This document shows positions 1 to 9,132 of a stretch of DNA of 64,000 nucleotides, in pieces; positions within the stretch are counted from its first letter, which is position 1; each line of letters opens with the position of its first letter. A program made the translations under genes and the position numbers. The stretch comes from Myxococcales bacterium. Lineage in GTDB: Bacteria > Myxococcota_C > UBA6777. The stretch covers positions 1-64,000 of the forward strand of contig JACKEL010000005.1 of NCBI GenBank assembly GCA_020632975.1, read 5' to 3'. The notes below the pieces were generated by a model. The model was not told the origin of the DNA, searched no databases, and was given only the letters and a program-made list of their open reading frames with translations.

Positions 1-1959
1 GGCTTGGGACTCGATGAGATGCGTTGGGACAGCGATGCACACCGCATCCGCGAGTCCAATCCACACGTCTCGTTGGTCGTCGAATCAGGTCGCCTTGAGA
101 TCGACGAAAAAGACGGCGAGCGCGAAGTTGGCCTTGGGACCGACTACAACGAAGATACTTACTACGACACCAAAGACTACTCGCTGCTTGGCAACGACAT
201 GTCCGTCCGCGCTCGTATCCGTCGCGACGACCCAAACCCCGATCCAAGCGGCGTTCGTCGCGTCTTGATCCAATCGAAAGTTGGCTCCGAAGTCGATGAA
301 AGCGGGATGAAAGCAGCAGACAAAGCCGACATCCGCAAAGATCGCCCCACAGAGTCAGACATCAACGGCCTCGACGAGTCCGTGCGTTCGGGCCTTTCGT
401 CTTGGGATTATGGAAGCCCCAAACCCATCGAAGCGATGGGCATCGTTTACAACGCCCTCAAAGACAAAGACGCCCTCCCCGACATAGGCGATCAACAAGA
501 CGTCCTTTTGCTCGAAGAGAAGGCGCATATCCGCTCGACACGCAGCCGCTTCCACTTCAACGAGCCTTCTCGCAGTTCCACAGTGGACTTCTTCCGCCAA
601 ACAGGCGAGCCCAAGATCCGCGAAACCTTGGATCTTCTCAAAGCTGGCGGCATGACAGGTCCTGACGCAGAAAAACTCCAAAAACTCGGTGAAAGCTTGC
701 TTGACAAAAGCGCTTTCGTTGAGCGCTGCAAAGACAAGCTCATCGCTTTGGACCCCTCCCTTGAGCAAAGCGGCATCAACGCAGACACCATCAAGCGTCT
801 CTGGCCCGACAACAGCGTCACTTCCAACAAATTGGAAACCGCGAAACGCGATGTGGTCGCCAATGAGATCAAAGCGGCTTACGACGAGTTTTCCGCGCTG
901 ATGGATGACAATCGACGCGAGATCGCAGGCTCACGCAGCCCAGAAGCCCGAGGCATGGGACTCGACAAAGAGTTGATGGGCTTTATGCGCGAAAAATATC
1001 CTGAGATGAAAAAGTACCAAACCGTCGGTCCCTTCTTGAAAAAGTATGATGAGATCGTCGCAGGTCCCAACAAAGACAGCTTTGTCCAAGAGTTCGGGAA
1101 GTTTGCCGCAGACCAAGGCGAAGATGGCCTCCAAAAAGCAGGCGACAAAGACGCAGCTTTGCGTGGCCTTCGTTCGCACCTTGTGAACGAACACCTCGAC
1201 ATCATGCATCGACAAATCGAAGCCGCAGGAACTTCCGCGCAGACTCTTTCTTTCGATAACATGCGCAAGTCCTACGCAAACAACGACCGCAACTACGGTA
1301 ACTTCTTGATCGATACCTTCGATGTCAGTGAGTTTTACACCACAGACGCTTGGAACAAGCTCTCTCCTGAAGAACGCGCAGGCGCCAAAGAAGTCGATCC
1401 CAAAAACATGTTCCACGCCACCGTCGTCAACGAAGTACAGATCGAACTCGGTTACGAGAAACCTTTCGTGGAAGCGATGGACAAGGCCCAAGCAGCGCTC
1501 GACAAAGCACGCGGCGGTCTCTTTATGGACTACGCCATCGAAAATGGCTTGGCGCAATCTTCGGACGCTTCAAGCACTTTCGAGACCCTGTTGAGCAACA
1601 CCCTGAAAAAACCTGAGTCTGAGCGCAAATCCTTCTTTGCAGCACTCAATGACTTTGCCCAAGCCCGCGGTTCGGCCCTTACCTTCGACGCAGAGAACAC
1701 CAAAAGCCTCGACGAAGGTGACTTCTCTTCTTTCAACCGCAACCAAAGCACAAGCAACCATACGCAACTGCTTGAAGATCTGCGCATGACCCAGTTTGTT
1801 TGGGGCGAGCTTCGCAATGCCCAAGAGTTTATCGCAGACCTCCGCGGAGATCGCGTAACCCGCGAAGCGGATCGCGCTGGCTTCAACACCAAGTGGATCA
1901 ACTCTGAGATGAGTAAAGGCGATATGGCCCTTACCCTCTTGCGTGACGGCCACCTCTAA
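1..1959 (+). CDS. Unknown protein with CYTH-like N-terminal signature (5' partial)
   Basis: The reading frame is open to the left edge, so the true start is probably outside the window; the first in-window candidate is a TTG at 4. About 650 residues are visible, hydrophilic, with no signal peptide or membrane segment. Near residues 50-75 the stretch YYDTKDYSLLGNDMSVRAR, followed by a beta-strand-like segment ending in QSK and later by RSTRSRFHF, resembles the CYTH/triphosphate-tunnel fold (YFDT-x-D-x-x-L, SLRxR, conserved Lys and Arg). The remaining 450 or so residues look alpha-helical and are unrecognised. It lies 80 bp before another unknown gene on the same strand. The CYTH reading is inference from motif shape; the coding call itself is secure. 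Confidence 0.75.
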   Translation, partial: GLGLDEMRWDSDAHRIRESNPHVSLVVESGRLEIDEKDGEREVGLGTDYNEDTYYDTKDYSLLGNDMSVRARIRRDDPNPDPSGVRRVLIQSKVGSEVDESGMKAADKADIRKDRPTESDINGLDESVRSGLSSWDYGSPKPIEAMGIVYNALKDKDALPDIGDQQDVLLLEEKAHIRSTRSRFHFNEPSRSSTVDFFRQTGEPKIRETLDLLKAGGMTGPDAEKLQKLGESLLDKSAFVERCKDKLIALDPSLEQSGINADTIKRLWPDNSVTSNKLETAKRDVVANEIKAAYDEFSALMDDNRREIAGSRSPEARGMGLDKELMGFMREKYPEMKKYQTVGPFLKKYDEIVAGPNKDSFVQEFGKFAADQGEDGLQKAGDKDAALRGLRSHLVNEHLDIMHRQIEAAGTSAQTLSFDNMRKSYANNDRNYGNFLIDTFDVSEFYTTDAWNKLSPEERAGAKEVDPKNMFHATVVNEVQIELGYEKPFVEAMDKAQAALDKARGGLFMDYAIENGLAQSSDASSTFETLLSNTLKKPESERKSFFAALNDFAQARGSALTFDAENTKSLDEGDFSSFNRNQSTSNHTQLLEDLRMTQFVWGELRNAQEFIADLRGDRVTREADRAGFNTKWINSEMSKGDMALTLLRDGHL

Positions 1960-2039
1960 GAAGTTATCTTACAAACACTTTGAAGATTTGCGGTCCGCCG
2001 CAAGTCTTCTGCCTATATTTGAATTTGAGGAGATCCACC

Positions 2040-3116
2040 ATGTCTGTTCGCCAAGTCAAAGACACCATCCGCCAACTGACCCGCGATGGAATGCTCGATG
2101 CCAATGACATCCAAAAAGCTGTCGAGTCCGCAGGAAAAACCGTAAACGCCGATGAGATGGACGCGATCCGCGACGCAGTGATGCAAGCAGATAACGTCAG
2201 CATCCAACGCAACACCTTCGAGCGTTCGGGCTACAACACCACCATGGAAGCGTTCAACGAAGCACAGCGTTCGGGTGTGCGTTTCCCCGTCCTCGGTGGC
2301 GAACTCCAACACGTCGAAAGTTTGGAAGAGTCCCAAGCAATCCGTGACACCAGCTTTGGCGGAACTGCCGTTCCTGCCGCCGTCAAAGAACTTCTCTCCA
2401 AAGCTTATGCCAATGGCTTGGAGCCCTTCGATGTCAACGCCACCACCCGCGACAACGGTACAGGCGAAGTCAAAGGCGTTTACACAGAGTATCCCTCCAT
2501 GTCCCGCGCAACGGGCAACATGGCCTTCGATTACACAGAGATCACCCCCAAAGCGCTCCAAGATGACATGAACGATCCCAGCGAATACAACGTCATCACA
2601 CCCCGCAGCGAACTTGGACCTGGTGGTCAGCGCATGACCCGCATCGACTACGATCGCCGCGCAGGTGGCACGGGCAACATCGCAGCAAGCTATGACGATG
2701 GTATGCACGAAGATCTCTATGCACGCGGTCAATCGGGCCAAAAGTGGGCCAACAACTTTGCGATCCTCTCTGACGGTTCGATCCACGCCCTCCCCGCCGC
2801 ACGCCGCGACGAAGATGGACGCGTGATCCTCACCAACCCCGCGCTCGCTCGCGGAAAACGCGTCCTCTTTATGGGTCACCTTGATGTCCGTGGTGGTGTC
2901 GTTCAAAACGTCGAGATGTCGGGCCGTTTGAGCCGCCTCGCAGGAAAAGGCGACCAAAAGTTCATCGACCCCATCGCTGTCCTCCAAGCTTGGGGCTTCG
3001 AGATGTCCCCCAGCCTCACCTCTTCTGCAGAGCGCGGTGGCGGCGTCCACTTCAGCAATACCAGCGATGGCACCCCCATCCGCGATCTCGACACGGGTAT
3101 CGTCCGCAACCAATAA
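2040..3116 (+). CDS. Hypothetical protein, helical N-terminus
   Basis: The product has 358 residues. The ATG at 2040 is chosen because GAGGAG lies just upstream; an earlier in-frame start at 1980 lacks one. There is no signal peptide. The first 50 residues are two acidic amphipathic helices (around DGMLDANDIQKAVE and NADEMDAIRDAV) that loosely resemble an EF-hand pair, but the loop lacks the full calcium-ligand pattern. The rest is glycine-rich and mixed alpha/beta, with no family recognised. It follows the CYTH-like gene by 80 bp on the same strand and shares its codon use, so the two may be co-transcribed. Confidence 0.7.
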   Translation: MSVRQVKDTIRQLTRDGMLDANDIQKAVESAGKTVNADEMDAIRDAVMQADNVSIQRNTFERSGYNTTMEAFNEAQRSGVRFPVLGGELQHVESLEESQAIRDTSFGGTAVPAAVKELLSKAYANGLEPFDVNATTRDNGTGEVKGVYTEYPSMSRATGNMAFDYTEITPKALQDDMNDPSEYNVITPRSELGPGGQRMTRIDYDRRAGGTGNIAASYDDGMHEDLYARGQSGQKWANNFAILSDGSIHALPAARRDEDGRVILTNPALARGKRVLFMGHLDVRGGVVQNVEMSGRLSRLAGKGDQKFIDPIAVLQAWGFEMSPSLTSSAERGGGVHFSNTSDGTPIRDLDTGIVRNQ

Positions 3117-3228
3117 TTCCCCGCTTTCCTACCCGCCCGAACATCTCACCCAAAGATCCCCTCTTTTCGAAGACAACCATCCTCACCGATATTCCGAGCG
3201 TTCGGACGTCTCTTCGTTCTCTACATCT

Positions 3229-5032
3229 TCAAGGAAGCGCACGCAGCACACGAATCGTATGCTCTTCTACCGTGGTGGCATCGCGCAAGATCGCGTAGTC
3301 TCCATCGACAAGAGCCCAAAGCATCCCAACCCGCGACTGAATGTTCACAGAGACCGAGTGTACGGCCCGATTCGCCAAGTCGAGTACAAACCAATCCGTT
3401 TTTTGCGGGGCGTCGATCTCCTTCCAACCCTTGGTGGAGAGCAAAAGCAAACGGCTCTTTCCTTCATCTTGGTAGATCGGCCCCACCCGCAACGACTTGG
3501 TTTGGAAGAAAGGTTTCCCTCTCTCCAAATCCACGACATCAATGCGAGTGCCTTCGTTGTGAAGGAAAAATCCACCCCCCAGACAAGTCGGGGAAGCACT
3601 GCCAAAAGAATTATAAATACCCTCCCTTATTAAAATTTTTTCTTGGGATGGGGATTCACCTAGCCGAATGCTCCGCAGGCTCGTCCCTTCCGTCTGATCA
3701 TAAAAAACAAGCCAACCCTTTTGAAAGTTCCCTGGGATCGGATAACTGGACTCTTCCAAACAAATGTTGACGGCCTTCCATCCTCGCTCGAACTTCCACA
3801 AATCCTCTGAAACAAGTTGACCCTGTGAGAATCGGACGCGTTGGAAAAAAGCAGTGTCCTGAAACTTCTCGTGGTCCACCAACCAAAACGCATCGTCTTT
3901 TACTCCCAAAGACCACGTCACAGGGCCATACTTTCGCGATCTAAAGAGAGTATAAAAGCGCTTTTTCTCCTGATCAAAACGCAGGGTAGAACCATCCAAA
4001 CTAAACCAAGAAACACTTTGTTTCGATGAAGGCCAACACTCTAGGCGAAACGACCGCAAAAACGAAGGATGCGGACCCGACAAAGGTTTCTCTAAATCTC
4101 GGGCGTCGTACAGAAAAAAACGAGTGATCCATTTTCCCACAGAATACAAAGGATACGACCAATGGCGATCTTCCCATCTTCCCGAAGACTGCAAGTCTTC
4201 CGCCAAAAAGATATGGTTGCCAGCAAGGCAAGCTTGGAGATCTCCCCCATACAAGCCCCCGGTACCTCCTTCTCTTTTTCCTGACGCCGCATCCCACACA
4301 AAAAAGACATGTTTTTGAGAAAGCAGAACGTCCGACTTTTGCGAAAGCACGACAAGATAACGTTCGCTTCCACCGGCCTTTTCAAATGACGTGATCTCTT
4401 GGTTTGGCTCCAAGGAGACAAGGGGCTGAAATCGTCCCCTTTTTCCATCGAAAAAATAAACCTTCCGCTGTGTCCCTCCCACCATAGGCACAGAGAAATA
4501 CATAAGAAAGCGATCCATCGAAAAACTCGTACGCTCCTGCTCCCACTGCCAAAAAGATGGAGGCTCCATCACCTCCCCTCCCTCGAAGGAATCGAGCCAT
4601 TGAAAACGCAACACACGTTCTTTTTTCCCATCCCGAGGGCCTTCGGGGGTCTCGATCAACAAGACTGAATTCGCAAGCAACACCAACTCCAAAAAGGAGG
4701 AGGGTTGTTTCTTTTACAAAGTCCGAACACGACACGTCGCCAAGTCCAAGATCAGGTATTCAGAACCACGAGACATAAACAACAGACCTCGACGAGCCCC
4801 CAAGATCCCTTATCACTGATATCAAAGGGGATAGAGGACTGACAAACTTCACGCAACACGGGTTTGCTTGTAGATGGATGCTCTGACTCTCCTCCGTCGA
4901 TCATTACGGGCTTTTCGGGCTTTTTGATTCCTCGGCATCGGCTCTAGCCAAGCGACCCCACACTGACACCCTTTGGCCTACCCACAAAAGCCCAAACCCA
5001 AGCCACATCGCAAAGAAAAGAGGATTCCTCAT
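3229..5032 (-). pseudogene. Decayed secreted beta-propeller-like protein
   Basis: A 487-codon open segment (4692 to 3229) lacks a good start, but coding sense continues upstream through three lesions. A signal peptide starts at the ATG at 5032 (MRNPLFFAMWLGFGLLWVG) with a GTGAGG-like ribosome site. The frame then shifts at an A5 run (plus-strand T4921-4925), shifts again at a G5 run (plus-strand C4797-4801), and meets an in-frame TAA at 4716-4714. Adding one base to each run joins the frames into one sensible protein. Repeated strands such as YLILDLATCRVRTL and WFVLDLANRAVHSVSV suggest a beta-propeller. The family is unknown. Either a real pseudogene or one affected by sequencing error in homopolymers; the TAA is not explained by such error. 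Confidence 0.7.
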
Positions 5033-5113
5033 CGCACGCCTCACCCAAAAAGAACGTCATCGGAGAGTACACATAGCGTCTATTTATTCTGACAAGGGCA
5101 CGTACATATCCCT

Positions 5114-5133
5114 TACAGAAATTGTTTTCTGTA
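5114..5133. repeat. 8-bp perfect inverted repeat
   Basis: TACAGAAA and TTTCTGTA are separated by 4 bases, in the 219-bp gap between the decayed gene (start 5032) and the end of the NHL lipoprotein gene (5252). No T-run follows on either strand, so it is a weak terminator candidate at best. Confidence 0.3.
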
Positions 5134-5251
5134 GACGATTTGGCGAGCAGGAATGTGAAAAAAGAAAAGATGCGCTAGGCAAGATGCCCGCGGCTCACAA
5201 GGCAAAAGCGTCGTCGCGGAAAAATGGAGAGAGGTGGGGGGATTTGTAGGA

Positions 5252-8200
5252 CTACTGGACGATACGCAAGTTGTGGAAAGCCTGATCCGCCGCGACCAAA
5301 CCACCATCGTAGCGTTGAACAAGACCAAGGATCTGCCCAAAAGAAGCAACAGAAAGATCGCCATCAAGGAAGTTGGAGTTCTGCCCCCCCGCGTATGTGG
5401 AGATGAACAACATCCCTTTGAGATCTTCGATCACACGAAGGCTTGTTTGGTCAGAGACATAGAGTTTTCCATCGCGGCCCACCACAACCCCCACGGGTCC
5501 CAAAAGCCCCGCAGAGACAGCCTCACCGTTGTTGATACCAGGCTGCCCGTTTCCTGCAAGCGTGGAGACCACTTGTTTTGTGTTGATCAAGCGCAGACGA
5601 TAATTGCCTGTATCAGCGACGTAAACCCCGTATTGATCGCGCCAAGTGACACCCTGTGGTGCACGAAAACGCGCTTTCGCAGCATCGCCATCCACAAAGT
5701 CAGGGGTGCCGTTCCCCGCCAAGGTCCCGACGGTTCCTGCGGCCAGATCGAGCTGACGCACAGCATGGTTCCCTGTATCCGCGATGTACAAGATCCCCTT
5801 GGCTTCGTCCGCAGAGATGCCTTGGGGATCATTGAACTGGGCTTGTGCAATGGCACCATCTTTCATTCCTGCGGTGCCGTCACCCGCGAGTGTGGTGACG
5901 TTCCCTTGGAGATCGACTTTGCGGATACGGTGGTTGCGAGCATCCGAGACATACAAGATGCGATCGCGAAGAGAAAAATAGATACCGCGCGGAGACGAAA
6001 AGCGCGCTGTTGCGGAGTCTCCATCAAGGTACCCAGCTTGGCCTGTCCCAGAAAGCGTGGTGGTGTTGCCCTGTAGATCGACTTTACGGATGCGATGGTT
6101 TTCTGTATCTGCGACGTAGATGATCCCTGTGGTGGGATCAGAAGTCATCGCAGACACGCGGTTAAACTTGGCGGTTCCAACGGGTCCATCGACATATCCG
6201 CGGGGATCGTCTCCAGTAAGCGTTGTGACAGTCCCTGTGTTGAGACCGAGCTTACGAATCCTTTTGTTTTCTGTATCAATGATCAACAACTCGCCTTGTG
6301 CGTTGAGCGAGAGTCCAGAAGGCCGATAAAGCTGGGCGTTTAGCGCAGTATCATCTTTGAATCCAGCATCACCCGTCCCTGCGATGGTCGTAACATTACC
6401 GCTGTTATCGATCTTGCGGACACGGTGGTTAAAAGCATCGGCCACGTACAAGTTCCCCCCACCATCAAAGAGCAGTCCTCGTGGCGCCTTGAATCGGGCT
6501 TGTTGGGATGTACCATCAAGAAAGTCCGCAGTACCCGACCCCGCATATGTCGAGACCACCCCTTGCGCGTCGATCTTGCGGATGCGGTGGTTTTGTGAGT
6601 CTGCGACAAACAGATCACCCGAACGATTGAAGATGATATCCGTGGGTTCGTAGAACTGCGCAGCCTTGCCAGTATCGTCCTTAAATCCAGAAGTTCCGTC
6701 CCCCGCGATGGTACCAACACCTTGTGTATCAATCTTGCGGATGACGTGATTCCCTGTATCTGCAACGTAAACGGACCCATCGTCTGCCACAGCGATTCCA
6801 CGAGGCGCAAAGAAGAGAGCTTGTCCAGAAGCTCCATCTTGGTATCCAGAGGTCCCATTTCCTGCGATGGTGCTGACTTTTCCTTGGGGATCGATCTTAC
6901 GAATCGCGTGGTTGCCTGTATCCGCGATGTAGAGGTTTCCACTGGTATCGAAGGCAAGATCTTCAGGTTGATTGAAAGAAGATTGTAGAACACTACCATC
7001 CTTGAGGCTTGGAACGCCCGTCCCTGCGAAGGTAGTGACGTTTCCTTGGGGATCGATCTTTCGAATCACATTGTTTGCGGTATCCGCAAGATACAGATTC
7101 CCCGAACCATCCGAGACGACTTGCGAAGGTTGATGGAATCGTGACTCCAGCAGCCCGCCATTTTTGAACAAGGAGTTCCCTGCCAAAAGCTTGACAGCAA
7201 CGGACTCATCGGTCTTTCCGTCACAATCGTTATCGATGCGATCGGTCAAAACCTCCAACGATGGGAGGACTTGCCCTGTACAAGCCCCCCACGTTCCACC
7301 ACCACAACGCTGCACACCGCTTCGACAAGGCCCGATCCCAAGGGTTTGTGGTGGCGCAAAGTAACAGTTTCTTGCAGCCCCATCCGTGCAAACACATGTC
7401 CCTTTGTCGCAAAAAGAACCGAGAGAACAAGCATTTCCACAAGCACCACAGTGTTTATCCGAGCGCTGTAGATCAAAACACTGCGTACCACAAAGAGCTT
7501 GTCCTGTGGGACATTCGGGAACACACAAACTATCGCGGCACCGCTCGCCCTTGGAACAAGCCTTGTCACAACCGCCACAGTGCGCGACATCCGTCTTTGT
7601 GTTTACACAACTCGTCCCGCAACGTTCGGGGGCTTCGCTTTGGCACACTGCAACGCAATTGCTGTTCAAACAAGTTTCAGAGGGACCACAGGCCCGACCA
7701 CAAGCTCCACAATGAAAACGCGAGGTCCGCAAGTCTTCGCACTGCCCCGCGCAAAGCTCGAATCCAGCGGGACAGATGCAAGCCCCCTTATCGCAAATCT
7801 TTCCAAAGCCGCACTGTTTTCCGCAGGAACCACAGTGCAAAGAGTCCGTTTGTAGATCCACGCACCCACCAAAACAAGTCGTGGGTGTTGCTGCTGGGCA
7901 CTGTGTTTGGCATGTCCCTTCTCCACAGACTTCCCCCATCGCGCAGATCTGCAAGCATTTTCCGCAGTGTTGGTAATTGCTTTGTGTGTTGACACAAGCA
8001 CCATCACAAAGTGTTTGCCCAGGAGGACAGGTACATTGGCCTTTTACGCAAGTTTGGCCAAAGCCACAGGACTGACCACAGGCCCCACAGTGCAAGCGAT
8101 TGCTTTGTGGATCCACACAACCACCAAAACAAGCGGTGGGGGTCGCTGCTGGGCAAGACGCTACACAGCCTCCAAAAGCACAGACCTGACCTTTTGCACA

Positions 8201-9028
8201 ACCCTGACCACAAGCCCCGCAATGACCGAAGTCAGCGAAAAGATCGACGCATCGATCACCACACTGTGTCAGTCCTTCAGGACAAAGACACTGCCCCGCC
8301 ACACAACGTTGTCCTGTACCACAAGCACGGCCACAAGCCCCACAGTGCAAGCGATTGCTTTGTGTATCAATGCAACCTCCAAGGCAAACCGTCGGAGTCG
8401 CCGCAGGACACGAAGGAACGCACGTCCCACTCGCACAGAGTTGGCCCTCGGCACAAGGGCGTTTGCAATCGCCACAGTGCGACGTGCTGGTCATGGGGTC
8501 CACACAAAAGCTACCACAGAGAAACTGACCTTGCGGACAAAGACATCTCCCACCCGTGCAAAGGCGTCCCGCAGCGCAAGTCTCACCGCACTTTCCGCAA
8601 TGTGTGCGGTCGCGTTGCAAATCAACGCACGTTCCATCGCAAACATCGGGAAGATTGGGCGGGCATGTAGAAACACACTGCCCTGAAGTACACTGTTCTC
8701 CAGAGGCACAGGCTTTTCCGCAGAGACCACAGTGCTTGTTGTTTGCGAGCACGTCCACGCAAGCGTCACCGCATGCTTGGGTTCCGCTTTCACAACGCAA
8801 GATACAAAAGCCTTTGTCGCACTTTTCATCTGAGCGGCAGATCTTCCCGCAAGCACCGCAGTTTTTGTCATCCTGCCGCAGATCGACGCACGCTTCACCA
8901 CATCGTGCTTGCCCACTCGAACAAACGGTGGAAGCTGGGGTTGTTGGCTGACAAGCCACCAATCCCAACACCGCCCACAACCATATCCAACGCAAAACAT
9001 TCCAACGACTGCTTTGGCGCATCATCAT
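5252..9028 (-). CDS. Lipoprotein: 12 Stig-like cysteine repeats, MopE motif, NHL beta-propeller
   Basis: The product has 1258 residues. The ATG at 9028 is chosen because GGAAGAGAG precedes it and it gives a lipoprotein signal peptide with Cys26 in LGLVAC; an upstream in-frame ATG adds only hydrophilic residues. Next come twelve cysteine-rich units of the form HCGxCGxxCxxGxxCxxGxC, the pattern of bacterial Stig1-like repeats. A MopE-type acidic motif (DNDCDGKTDE) follows. The C-terminal half has about ten NHL repeats (YxADTxNHxIRKID plus AGTG spacers), predicting one or two beta-propellers. A lipid-anchored surface or periplasmic adhesion/binding protein is the likely role; the ligand is unknown. 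It is preceded 104 bp upstream by a shorter paralog on the same strand. Confidence 0.85.
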   Translation of the reverse strand: MMMRQSSRWNVLRWIWLWAVLGLVACQPTTPASTVCSSGQARCGEACVDLRQDDKNCGACGKICRSDEKCDKGFCILRCESGTQACGDACVDVLANNKHCGLCGKACASGEQCTSGQCVSTCPPNLPDVCDGTCVDLQRDRTHCGKCGETCAAGRLCTGGRCLCPQGQFLCGSFCVDPMTSTSHCGDCKRPCAEGQLCASGTCVPSCPAATPTVCLGGCIDTQSNRLHCGACGRACGTGQRCVAGQCLCPEGLTQCGDRCVDLFADFGHCGACGQGCAKGQVCAFGGCVASCPAATPTACFGGCVDPQSNRLHCGACGQSCGFGQTCVKGQCTCPPGQTLCDGACVNTQSNYQHCGKCLQICAMGEVCGEGTCQTQCPAATPTTCFGGCVDLQTDSLHCGSCGKQCGFGKICDKGACICPAGFELCAGQCEDLRTSRFHCGACGRACGPSETCLNSNCVAVCQSEAPERCGTSCVNTKTDVAHCGGCDKACSKGERCRDSLCVPECPTGQALCGTQCFDLQRSDKHCGACGNACSLGSFCDKGTCVCTDGAARNCYFAPPQTLGIGPCRSGVQRCGGGTWGACTGQVLPSLEVLTDRIDNDCDGKTDESVAVKLLAGNSLFKNGGLLESRFHQPSQVVSDGSGNLYLADTANNVIRKIDPQGNVTTFAGTGVPSLKDGSVLQSSFNQPEDLAFDTSGNLYIADTGNHAIRKIDPQGKVSTIAGNGTSGYQDGASGQALFFAPRGIAVADDGSVYVADTGNHVIRKIDTQGVGTIAGDGTSGFKDDTGKAAQFYEPTDIIFNRSGDLFVADSQNHRIRKIDAQGVVSTYAGSGTADFLDGTSQQARFKAPRGLLFDGGGNLYVADAFNHRVRKIDNSGNVTTIAGTGDAGFKDDTALNAQLYRPSGLSLNAQGELLIIDTENKRIRKLGLNTGTVTTLTGDDPRGYVDGPVGTAKFNRVSAMTSDPTTGIIYVADTENHRIRKVDLQGNTTTLSGTGQAGYLDGDSATARFSSPRGIYFSLRDRILYVSDARNHRIRKVDLQGNVTTLAGDGTAGMKDGAIAQAQFNDPQGISADEAKGILYIADTGNHAVRQLDLAAGTVGTLAGNGTPDFVDGDAAKARFRAPQGVTWRDQYGVYVADTGNYRLRLINTKQVVSTLAGNGQPGINNGEAVSAGLLGPVGVVVGRDGKLYVSDQTSLRVIEDLKGMLFISTYAGGQNSNFLDGDLSVASFGQILGLVQRYDGGLVAADQAFHNLRIVQ

Positions 9029-9132
9029 CAAACTCTCTTCCTTGCGAATCTTTGAACAGGTTCCCTGCGCTCTTTCCAAACCATCACCTTGATACAAGGT
9101 CTCGCTATCTCGCTGTCTCATCGTCTTCCCCC

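Noticed and set aside
3190..3215. Short dyad TCCGA-GCGT-TCGGA as a terminator of the gene ending at 3116
   Set aside because: The stem is only 5 bp and no T-run follows on either strand.
7261..7992. Cys/His-rich frames on the plus strand opposite the Stig-like repeats
   Set aside because: They are mirror frames of the repeats on the minus strand; the His/Cys pattern follows from the repeated codons.
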